A stretch of 64,000 nucleotides of DNA from Chondrus crispus (lineage: Eukaryota; Rhodophyta; Florideophyceae; Gigartinales; Gigartinaceae), in the NCBI RefSeq assembly GCF_000350225.1, contig NW_005178652.1:147691-211690 (forward strand). The letters are read 5' to 3'. The notes beneath the pieces are model-generated. The model searched no databases and had not been told where the DNA came from. It saw only the letters and a program-made list of their open reading frames with translations. The first letter of the stretch is position 1; each line of letters begins with the position of its first letter. The translations under genes and the position numbers were made by a program. Of this stretch, positions 35,157 through 44,435 are shown piece by piece.

Positions 35157-36183
35157 TGTAGTGCAATGCGCCTGTCGGGCAGAGACCGCGGTCCGATGGT
35201 CCAGCAAAAACAACAACAGCAACAAAAAGAAGAACTGCCGATGGCACAGCTCTACGGAAAGTCCGACTCTCCCTTCTCCGTTTAAACGAGCTTGCGACTC
35301 GTAGTAGCTCAGATCCCTGATGGGGGGGGGGGGCACAGAGATATAGCCCGGCCCGGGATCGGTGTGGTAGAGACTTGCGAAGAGAACTGCTCGACGAGTG
35401 TGGGGTGGGGCGCGTACGTAGATACCCCGGTTCCACTGGGTTGTAAGGCCAATGCTCGTTGAGCTTCTTCGACACCTTGTAACGCGACAAGGCCTTCGAC
35501 GGGGGCGTCGCAACGCAGCCCGACGGGATGAAATGAAAGTAGCAGCGCTACGTCAACTGTGCTGCCCGATGGCTCGAAACACCTACACCGGTTCGGTCGC
35601 AACCGAGGCCGATGGCACCAACACTGGCTCGTAACACGACGGAGCCCTTCGAGGGAGACGTCGTTACAACGGTCTCCGTCGGAAAATGGGTCACAGTAGC
35701 AGCGCTACGTCAACTGTGTCGCCCGACGGCAAAGACACCTACACCGGTTCGGTCGCAACCGAGGCCGATGGCACCAACACAAGATAAGGGGAAAATAGGT
35801 AGAATTAGAGATAGAAAAGGATAGGGAAATAAAAGAAAGAGAAAAGGGAACCCCGAGCGATAGAGAATGCCGTAGGCTTAGGTAAAAGGGAGCGTCTTGG
35901 TAGAGACGGACTTCGACCAAGGCGACATTCAACTCCGGCAACTCGGGTTGGTTTATTGACTCGTTCGGTCAAAGGGCTAAGTTATATAGAGCCCCGCAGG
36001 GGCGAGCACAGTAGCTCCCGGCTAGCTCTAGATTCTAGATCTAATTAGTAAATAAATTAAATAATTAAAATAATCGTGCGCTTCGTCGCACACGTGTGTC
36101 CCCAAACCCGGACTACAATATCCAATTTTTTTCCTTTTTCACTTCCTTTTTTTCCCCCTAGCCGAGACGGGTATTGCACTACA
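35157..36183. mobile_element. Solo LTR 2, gypsy-like ends, 1,027 bp
   Basis: Begins TGTAGTGCAATG, ends ATTGCACTACA, and is flanked by ggttg (35,152-35,156 and 36,184-36,188). The empty site is at about 59,840 in copy B. It shares several blocks with solo LTR 1, so both are one family. It contains direct repeats around a TACACCGGTTCGGTCGCAAC core at about 35,580 and 35,740, an internal duplication of ~160 bp. Non-coding. Confidence 0.75.
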
Positions 36184-36944
36184 GGTTGATCGGGTTGGAG
36201 GGTATTGCAGCCCGGCTCGTCTGTTGCACTTGGTGATCGGCTGTTAACGTCTGCCGTGGATGGGGGATGGTGGTTGACGGATCGTGTTCAGTAGTTGCGT
36301 GTGGCCCATAACCTGTGATTCCAGGAACACCGATACCCCCGATCCCCTGGGGGTCGGGCGGCCGGCGGTGACTTTATTGTGCAAGTGAGTTGTGCCCTAT
36401 TGGCTACGTCTTATCGTAGGTGGGTGACTTCCTTGTCTCTGTATGGAACCACAGAAAACAGGGAGTACCTGTGATTCCCTGTGGTTCCACCCAGATAGGG
36501 CACTACCCATAGATAGGGCACCTCCCTTGAGGCACCGATAGGTTACACGCAAATAAAGCCGCCGGCGTTCCGACCACCTTCGGGGGTCGGAGGCATCGGT
36601 CTGATTTTGGCATCACAGGTTATGGGCACCAAACACACCACTGACAATCGATCCGCGGCACACAGACAATCACTCTCAACCGCGATAAACGAACGCAACG
36701 ACTAATACTCCACGCCTCCACCTTTTATACCGCGACTACGACAGGACAGAACAACAAGGGTCACCTACGGGACAACTCCCAAGACCCGAGAGCAGCAACT
36801 TCACATATTAGAATGACGCTCTCGAGATCTACGCAAGGACGATCGACGCCGGCACGCACCTCACCACGCCGCCCACCACCGATACCGATCTAGATCAAGA
36901 GGCCGCACATCAGCGCAAAAGCGGACAAACTCCGCAAAGCAATA

Positions 36945-37812
36945 ATGCAAAGCCTCATAACAGAAGTAGTTCGGATCCTTCCCCCACACGTACTGAGGTA
37001 CGATCTACACACAGTATGCCGCATCATAAGCAGTGTAGCAGACACCTCTACGACCGAGCACCACGAAATAGTCAACGGCAAAGCCAGGGGAATCAAGTAC
37101 GTCCAAGGCACACAGCTACAGGACTATGTGAAACAACACAGGGAAATGCGATACAAAATGCAGGTCGCAAATTACCCAAACATCAACGAAGAACGCACCA
37201 CCGTTCGATACATGCTGCAAGGACTAATTCATCACCCTGAAATGAGTACACTGGCCATGGTGATGGCGGGCCACCCTCCGCTAACAATCCAGGCCTTCAC
37301 AAACCACATACAACAAGTGCAACTCGTGCAGGCCAATGCACCTAGATCACAGCACAGAACGCAACGCAGCAAAGCACCCCGCCGCACCACAACACGCGCA
37401 CCACATCATCGTCCGCCCACAGGCAAATCCAGCTACACCATGGTGTAGCTGGATTTGCCTGCCATTGCCCTTGGTGGCCTGGTGCGCGTGTTGTGGTGCG
37501 GCGGGGTGCTTTGGTGCGAAATCCACGGCAGCATAACGCACACCACAGAGAACTGTTACGCACGCAGATAAAAACTGCCATCAACACACTCACGCGCGCG
37601 CACAGCCCACGCCGACATCGACGACGCAGCGGAACCCACCAGCCTCATGCACGAGTTGCAGGATCGGCTGACGGCAATCGAAACAACGCTGCATGAAACC
37701 GGCGAAAACAGCGACGGTAAGCAACCTTTCATACTGGACTCCGGTGCAAACACCACGCATACTGCCACACTCCACGCGTCGATGCAAAAAAGCACCGGGA
37801 CTGAGAGTGTGC
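36945..37812 (+). pseudogene. Gag remnant of composite copia, copy A
   Basis: Gag of the family 2/4/5 clade. Visible segments are the MQSLITEVVRILPPHVLRYD and YMLQGLIHHPEMSTLAMVMA type blocks, a knuckle of C-x2-H-x4-H-x4-C form near 37,510-37,550, and an LDSGAN protease box near 37,735. It contains the palindromic repeat at 37,420. Decayed. Confidence 0.75.
37420..37512. repeat. Perfect 42-bp palindrome plus inverted 32-bp echo
   Basis: 37,420-37,461 is a perfect 42-bp palindrome centred at 37,440/37,441. The following 19 bp (37,462-37,480) match the start of the second palindrome of copy B (61,116). Then 37,481-37,512 is the exact reverse complement of 37,371-37,402. Copies A and B therefore differ here only in the right half of the structure. 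Confidence 0.9.
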
Positions 37813-38153
37813 ACTAACTACACATGAGTCATTCGGACTCAGCTTCTGTCGGTCATCTTTCGGAAAATAATGAAAACGGACGAAGACGGTGGTCATAAAT
37901 CACACTGGACAATATGGTGATTACTTGTTCAACTCCCGAACGCACTCTCTTTCGTGGCGTATTTACTGTAGGTAGATGTGTCTGTACTTAAGGAGACTAG
38001 CTCCTTTCATCCCTTCAATCGAACAACAAAAAGAGCAACAAGAGGTATCGAAATTTACATTAAACAGTCAAGTTTATTGGAAGCAATTGCCCCTCGACGG
38101 ACCTGCTACAGCTACAATTGCTATAACCACAAAGCGTCCTGATCTGCCAACAT
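37813..38153 (+). other. Unassigned filler inside composite element
   Basis: AT-richer stretch with no copia similarity visible, also present in copy B (61,473-61,815). It contains a GTAGGTAGATGTGTCTGTACTT region and a polyA-rich segment. It may be a fragment of yet another element. No gene seen. Confidence 0.5.
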
Positions 38154-38935
38154 TTGTGCAACCAAGAGAGCACACCGTATCTGGATGGCATCAACATGGA
38201 CCCGCAAACAGACAGCGGGGCAAGGCGCGAAGACATTGAGGACATCTTCGCCAAAGCGGTCGGGGAAATACGCTACATAGCCGACAGTCCGCGCCCCGAC
38301 ATCACCCTCGCAGTCACCGCACTCGCCCGAGCCCTCAAGAAAGCAACGAAACGACACTGGAATCTTGCACAACGGCTCACTCAATACCTGCACACCACTC
38401 GAAATGAGGGCATCATTATGCCCTCCAACAACAGCAAGCAAGTGCAGGTCCAGGCGTACTCGGACGCCGATTATGCCAACGACCAGAGCACTCGCAAATC
38501 AATAACGGGCATGCTCACAATCGTCAACAACGCACCCGTGCAATGGCTGGCACGGCAGCAACCGGTAGTCGCGAAGAGCACCTGTGAGGCGGAGTACATA
38601 GACGCAGCGGAGGCCATCACCCTCACAATATGGCTCCAAAACCTCATCAGGGAAACGCGACTACCGACCACAAGACCAAACATGCACGTCGACAACACCG
38701 CCGCCGTGCAGATGCCAAAACCATGGGAGCGACACGACGACGAAAGTGCATCGACGTCCGCTACCATTACCTGCACGACACCGTGCAAAAAGGCGAAATG
38801 AAGATCGAACGCATACCCACTACGGAACAATACGCAGACATATTTACGAAGCCGCTCAAGGCGACCCTGTACAAAAGGCACAAAAACCATACAGATCCGC
38901 CCGAAACCAACCAGTGCAAACCAGCCCTCGCGTCG
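38154..38935 (+). pseudogene. RT-RNase H remnant of family 4 type, copy A
   Basis: Plus-strand RNase H region with DSPRPDIT, YSDADYANDQSTRKS and AKSTCEAEYIDAAEA, ending in a YADIFTKPLK segment. It closely matches family 4 RNase H at 18,000-18,700 (reverse strand) and is followed by a G-run and the family 4 3' LTR. Little or no RT remains. Confidence 0.8.
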
Positions 38936-39415
38936 GGGGGAGTGTGGTTCTATACAGAACCCAAAAACGACGCTCGGCCAGCCTGCACAAAACACACAAC
39001 CAACTGTTTCCATACAGAGACAAGTAAGTCACCCACCTACAATAAGACGTAGCCAATAGGGCACAACTCACTTGCACAATAAAGTCACCGCCGGCCGCCC
39101 GACCACCAGGGGATCGGGGGTATCGGTGTTCCTGGAATCACAAAGGGAAAGGCACGTGGAGATCGGAAGGACGGGAAAATTTTTGAAATGAAATACTGTA
39201 CGTATTTGCGGAAAGCTTTTGGAGTGACATTGTGCCATTACAAAAGTGTGGGGATACGAAGAAGGTGGGGCGCGTATGTGGTTCCATCCAGATAAGGCAG
39301 CCCTCACAGATAGGGCACACCGCCATTTAGGGCTACCATAGCAAACAGAATAAAGTCGCCGTCGCCTCCGCCACCTTCGGGGGTCGGAGGCATCGGTCTT
39401 GATCTTGGCATCACA

Positions 39416-39425
39416 GGTTATGGGC
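39416..39425 (+). other. Primer-binding site, copia family 2 copy C
   Basis: GGTTATGGGC directly after the 5' LTR, complementary to the anticodon-stem half of initiator tRNA-Met, as in family 1. The same ten bases lie next to the 5' LTRs at 12,427-12,436, 17,625-17,634, 36,304-36,313, 36,618-36,627, 59,959-59,968 and 60,272-60,281. Confidence 0.8.
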
Positions 39426-39540
39426 ACCACACACTACCACTGACAACCGATCCGCGGCAAACGAACACCAATCCCCACCGCGATAAACAGCAGCGCCACG
39501 ACTAACCCACCTCCCACACCCCTGCACACAGGCAACCGAC

Positions 39541-42500
39541 ATGACAGATCCACACGCACCCACATCGGGCCAGCTCCCGCGCCTCGACACAACCAACTAC
39601 ACATTTTGGTACGACGCACTGGAAATCTACGCACGGACAATCGACGCCATCGCACAGATCGAAGCACCCCACACACCGGACCCCGATCCAAGCACGGAGG
39701 CCTCCAACCAAAAACGAGCAGACCAACTACGCCGAGCCATCATGCAAAGCCTAACACCGGACATCATCAGGACACTACCACCCCACGTACTCCGATACGA
39801 ACCGAACGTAATCTGCCGCATCATCAGAGGAGTCGTTGACACAACATCAACCGAAAATCACGAAATGTTAGACGCTGAAGCCAGAAGCATCAAATACGAA
39901 GCCGGAACCCAGCTCAAAGACTATGTCAGTCAGCACCGGGAAATCAGGTACAAGATGCAAGTTGCACGCTACCCCAATATAGATGACGAACGCACGACCG
40001 TTCGATACATGATACAGGGGCTCTGCTATCACCCAGACATGAGCACCCTAGCCATGATCATGGCAGGGCACCCACCCGTCACCATACAGGCGTTCACCCA
40101 TCACGCCCAACAAGTGCAACTGATGCAAACACAAACCCCAGCAGCACCCACCACAACGGCACCACAGCACGCAACTCGACACAGAACACCACGAGCGCGA
40201 GTCCCACGACCAGCCCGAGGCACAAAAACATACCCTCGCCCAAAGGGACACCAGGGGCCATGGTGCATACATCACGGCAGCCTAACACACACAACAGAAA
40301 AATGCTACGCACGTAGAAAAACATCCCGCACCAACACAGCCAACGCGCAAGCAGCACACGCCTACGACAGCGACACAGACCGGCAGCAGAGCGCCTTGCA
40401 CGAGTTGCAAGAACGCATACACACGCTTGAAGCGACACTTACCGACGCAGAAAACACAACCGACGGTAAGCCAAATTTTATACTAGACTCCGGTGCAAAC
40501 CCCACGCATACCGCACGACCCCACGCGAATATGCCACGCAGCACCGGGACACTAACCACGACAGCCACGGGACACCGCGCGCCAATAACACACACGGGAC
40601 GCATAACCATCACACAGAAGAATAACAAGCTGACAGTACCGGCGGTCCACACCCCGCAAGTCAAGGAAAATCTGCTGTCCGTGCACGACCTCACGACGCA
40701 CGGACAGGTAACATTCTCAAGAAACAAGGCAACCCTCCACCAACCCATCCACCTTCCGCCGCCAATCATGACAGCAACATTCCGCCAAGGGCAATACAGG
40801 CTCGACCAAGACGCCACAGCCAAAGGGGCACGCACATACCACCGTAAAAACAAACCCGTTACAAAAACACAATCCCACGCCAAACCGAGCACCAAACCCC
40901 CCGCAACTGCCCCCACCGGGCAACGCAGCAGCTACATACCACTGCACACACAAAGACCACGAGCACCCAACATGCGCACAGCACCCGCCCCCCCACCAAA
41001 ATACAAAAAGACAACACAGGCACACAAACAAATGTCTGAATGGCACCTCAAGCTCAATCATGCCAACCCCAAAACAATTGCGCACATGTCCAAACACAGG
41101 CTACTCCCAGCCCTACCTCAAGGACTCTCAGACACCAGCGCATCAATAACGTGCAGCGGGTGCATATACGGAAAGACCGCACGACGACCGCACAAAAGGG
41201 CAACGCACACAGCCGACATAGGCCACAGCCTGTCCTCAGACGTCTGCGGCCCCATCAAACCCACGTCTTCCCACAACGCGAATTATTTCCTCACAATTAT
41301 CGACACGAACACGAGATACATTTGGGTACACTACCTAAACAACCGAGCACAAGTCCCGCATGCCCTAATCACGGCAATAGATCAAGTGGCCAACGAGAAC
41401 GGCCAACAACCCCGCCTCCTGATCACGGACAATGCGAAAGAATATCTCGCGCAACAAGTGCAAGACAAACTGCGACAAAGAGGCATCACCTACCGAGCAA
41501 CGACACCGTACACGCCACAAGAAAACGCGCTCGCAGAACGTATCAACCGAACACTGATGGACAAAGTACGCGCCACTCTCTCGCACAGCAACCTCCACGC
41601 CACACACTGGCAAGACGCCCTACAAGACGCCGTGTACAAGTACAACATCACGTACCATCACGGAATAGGAGCTTTACCACACACCAAATGGTATGGGGCA
41701 GCGCCCCGCATTAAATCGCTCACCACATTTGGCCAAATAGGGTATATCCCCAACCTCAAACCACACCTCCCTAAACTCCACAACAAGGCCACACCGGTCA
41801 GATACATGTACGGCTTGGATGACACGCACATATGCGTGCAGAACCTCCAGACAAGACGCTACCAAAAAATACGGGCAATAGATTTCAAGCCATATACCAA
41901 ACAGAGAGACCCATGCAACACCACCACGGCCGTCTTCCTGACCAAACGGAAGCAGAAACGCAACTCAAAGGCCACAAAAATCCCCACAAAAATCACGAGG
42001 ACCACGGCCCCCCCCAAGACGAGAAAGCAAGCCACCAAATTCCCGGACGCGGCAGAATGGCAAAAAGCGCATGACGCGGAACTCGATCAACTCGACAGTA
42101 TGCATGCGATAGATTGGCACTCCCCAACGCCCAATATTCCCAAACGCGACATACTGCCAACGACGATGACCTACAGATACAAGCACAGCTCGGCATCGGC
42201 GAACCCAGCACGGAAAGCACGCTGCTCCATACGAGGGGACCTCATGAAACCGACAGTGCACTATGACCCGGATAAGACAGCCACATACATGGCAGACAGG
42301 ACGACAATACGAGCACTCTTCGCCATCGCCGCGTCAATGAACATGCACGTCGAGCATTTTGACATTACGGGAGCCTACCTACACGAACAATACCAACACC
42401 ACAAGAAAGTATTTGTGTGGCAGCCCCCCCGATTCAATGGCACGTACAAGCACAAAAGTCCTCATGGCCAACTCAAAGGGAACCTATACGGCACACCGGC

Positions 42501-43658
42501 AGCAGCGAACATATATAGCACGCAACTCCATAACCACCTCAAAAAAATGGATACAAGCAGCTACGCTCGGACACATCACTGTTCACAAAAAGGGACAAGC
42601 ACGACATAATCCTCATAGGGATCAGCATGGATGACTTTTTGCCAGTAGCCACCAACCCCACCATGATTGACGCACTGTACAAGGTACTGCGAGCCAAGTA
42701 CAAAGTCAAAAGACTGGGACGCCCCGAAAAATACCTGAACTGGACGATACAGTACAGAAAAGAAGGGATCCACATCTCCCAGCCGCAGCACATCGACAGC
42801 GTAGTGGCCATGCTCGCTCAAACCCAGAGCAACCCCCAACGCACCCCATACCTCGACGGTGTCAAAGTGGACCCTCCCACCAAGGAGGAGACCACACGAG
42901 AGGAAATAGCTGACATATACGGCAGTGCAGTTGGGGAAATCAGGTACATAGCCGACTCTACCAGGCCCGACATCGCCTTCGCAGCGACAACACTAGCGAG
43001 AGCGCTAAAAGGCCCCACGCAGCGCCACTGGAAACTGCTGCAACGACTGGCACAGTATCTCCACACGACCCGCACGGAGGGAATCCTCATGCCACGCGGA
43101 ACAAAAGAGGGCATCACAATCGACGCGTTCTCGGACGCTGACTATGCCAACGACGAGACGACACGAAAATCCGTCACTGGCACCATCACGCTGCTCAACG
43201 GCTCTCTGGTACAATGGCTCTCGCGACAACAACCGATCGTCGCCAAGAGCACATGCGAAGCGGAATACATAGCCGCCGCCGAAACCGCCACCCTCACAAT
43301 TTGGCTCGCCAACATGATGAAGGAAACGAGCATACCGACCCGCCAACCCGTACTGCACGTCGACAACACGGCCGCCGTGCAGATGGCCAAAAACACCGGC
43401 GCGACGCGCAGAAGAAAATGTATCGACGTGCGATACCATTTCCTGCACGAGACAGTTCAAACCGGCAAACTCAAAGTATCGCGCATCCCCACCACAGAGC
43501 AAAAAGCCGATATATTAACGAAACCGCTCAAAAACACGCTGTTCCAAAAACATAAGCACAGCATACAAATCAACCCACCCCCCGCACCGACAGGAAGCCC
43601 TCGCGTCCGGGGGAGTGTGGTTCCATCCAGAACCGAAAACGACGCTCAGACTTCCTAA
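39541..43658 (+). pseudogene. Gag-Pol of copia family 2, copy C (near whole)
   Basis: The best copy of the family, nearly 1,370 codons. Domains: Gag (about residues 1-250), knuckle C-x2-H-x4-H-x4-C near 240-255, protease FILDSGANPTHTA near 310, integrase zinc domain near 500-545 (H, H and C-x2-C), integrase core with DVCGPIKP, LLITDNAKEY and NALAERINRT (about 560-690), reverse transcriptase starting near 870 with GISMDDF in place of YVDD, and RNase H with DAFSDADYAND and AKSTCEAEY. About one break. Replication would take place in cytoplasmic virus-like particles. Confidence 0.9.
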
Positions 43659-43816
43659 ACACAACGCTGACACATGGTTCCATCCAGATAAGGCAGCCCT
43701 CACAGATAGGGCACACCGCCATTTAGGGCTACCATAGCAAACAGAATAAAGTCGCCGTCGCCTCCGCCACCTTCGGGGGTCGGAGGCATCGGTCTTGATC
43801 TTGGCATCACAGCGTA

Positions 43817-44140
43817 AAGCTGTGGGACGTTGTTGTGCACCACGGTTGACAAGACAGGCATAAAATGGTTTTTGGGGGCTGTCTGCTTTCTGCAAAAGCA
43901 CAAGCTATTTTACCCATAATGTCTCTGGCAGGGGCGCAGCGATGACTTCGATCCGATTGTACTCTGAAGTGTACAATCTGTACAACAGTGTACCATTGGT
44001 ACAATCGGTACAATCTGTTCAATAATCTGTTCAATCTGTGAATAGTTCCACACGTGTCCAACATGCATCATTTGGCGGCTCACACACGTGTTACACGTAT
44101 CTGTATGTCCACGTGTACAATGGACCTCATGTCCTTCTGC
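43817..44140 (+). other. Linker between copia copy C and inverted CT-rich unit
   Basis: No gene. At 43,960-44,045 there is a short imperfect tandem repeat of GTACAATCTGTACAA-like units. The homologous spot in copies A and B has a different array of ACAGTTCGGAGT units (8,000-8,040 and 50,617-50,660). Homology to A and B starts near 43,943. Confidence 0.6.
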
Positions 44141-44270
44141 TCACCACTGCCCCATGTCTATCCCCCTCGCTTACCCCTCCCCGTTTCGCCCTTTTCCCTC
44201 CTTTCTTTCTCTCATCAGAGAAAGAAAAAAGGAAAAAGAAAGAAACGGAGATGGGCGAGGAAGGGGGGTA

Positions 44271-44435
44271 GATATGGGTTTGGATGGAGAGCGCGACAGA
44301 GTCTGTCGNNNNNNNNNNNNNNNNNNNNNNNNNNNNNNNNNNNNNNNNNNNNNNNNNNNNNNNNNNNNNNNNNNNNNNNNNNNNNNNNNNNNNNNNNNNN
44401 NNNNNNNNCAAACCCATATCCTCTGTCGGACAGAG
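44271..44435. repeat. Abutting palindromes around the N gap
   Basis: Left of the gap, 44,294-44,308 is a perfect palindrome with a one-base centre (44,301). Right of the gap, 44,409-44,420 is the exact reverse complement of 44,271-44,282. If the palindrome is continuous, only the reverse complement of 44,283-44,293, i.e. 11 bases, is missing. Immediately after, 44,421-44,435 is a second perfect palindrome (centre 44,428). The six bases GACAGA occur on both outer sides (44,295-44,300 and 44,429-44,434) but once in copy B. Confidence 0.85.
44309..44408. other. Assembly gap of exactly 100 N
   Basis: One hundred unresolved bases, a conventional placeholder size. The flanking palindrome halves suggest a true size near 11 bp (CGCTCTCCATC expected). 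Confidence 0.95.

Larger units (their letters stand above)
12786..36453 (-). mobile_element. Copia family 4 element, copy A (host of nested insertions)
   Basis: A minus-strand copia element bounded by target duplication gaaaa (just left of 12,786, and 36,454-36,458). It is split by four later arrivals: copia family 3 in its 3' LTR (12,813-17,772), the gypsy element (20,317-32,351), solo LTR 1 (33,885-34,861) and solo LTR 2 (35,157-36,188). The 5' LTR is 36,314-36,453, with the primer-binding site complement at 36,304-36,313. Its own sequence totals about 4.7 kb. The counterpart without three of these insertions is 55,314-60,107. Several breaks; the oldest layer of the nest. Confidence 0.9.
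36480..39142 (+). mobile_element. Composite copia remnant (family 5 head, family 4 tail), copy A
   Basis: Plus-strand composite. The head is a family 5 LTR (36,480-36,617), primer-binding site GGTTATGGGC (36,618-36,627) and Gag to about 37,812. A ~340-bp unrelated filler follows (37,813-38,150). The tail is RNase H and 3' LTR of family 4 type (LTR core 39,005-39,142). The two LTRs belong to different families, and no matching target duplication was found at the outer ends. It is shared with copy B at 60,134-62,801. Strongly decayed, many breaks. Confidence 0.8.
1..39206 (+). repeat. Segmental duplication, copy A (nested, expanded)
   Basis: The sequence from the window start to about 39,206 matches 47,974-62,869 in the same orientation and order, including shared target-site duplications (aagtc around copia family 2, gaaaa around copia family 4). 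After removing insertions present only here (copia family 1, gypsy element, two solo LTRs, and the body of copia family 3) about 15 kb remains, the length of copy B. The right breakpoint lies after a shared stretch ending near a TACTGTACGTATTTG-like motif. The left breakpoint is outside the window. Similarity is high by eye but no alignment was computed. The copies could instead be two haplotypes placed in tandem by the assembler. Confidence 0.85.
39277..43811 (+). mobile_element. Copia family 2 element, copy C (young, near whole)
   Basis: 4.54 kb plus-strand element with 139-bp LTRs (39,277-39,415 and 43,673-43,811) that are identical except for the first bases, and target duplication gcgta (39,272-39,276 and 43,812-43,816). 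The target differs from that of copies A and B, so this is an independent insertion. Primer-binding site at 39,416-39,425. The 3' LTR is preceded by an extra 57-bp U3 block (43,616-43,672), missing from the 5' LTR, that begins right after polypurine GGGGGAG. Very recent; about one break. Confidence 0.93.

Noticed and set aside
33885-36183. Interpretation of the two ~1-kb insertions as MITE-type DNA transposons
   Set aside because: Their ends match the gypsy LTR ends and the 5-bp duplications fit LTR elements; kept only as an alternative.
39277-43811. Copia copy C as part of the inverted duplication with copies A and B
   Set aside because: Its target duplication (gcgta) differs from aagtc of A and B, so it is an independent insertion next to the inverted unit.
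43960-44045. CRISPR-like array of GTACAATCTGT units
   Set aside because: Short, imperfect tandem units without unique spacers, in eukaryotic repeat DNA.
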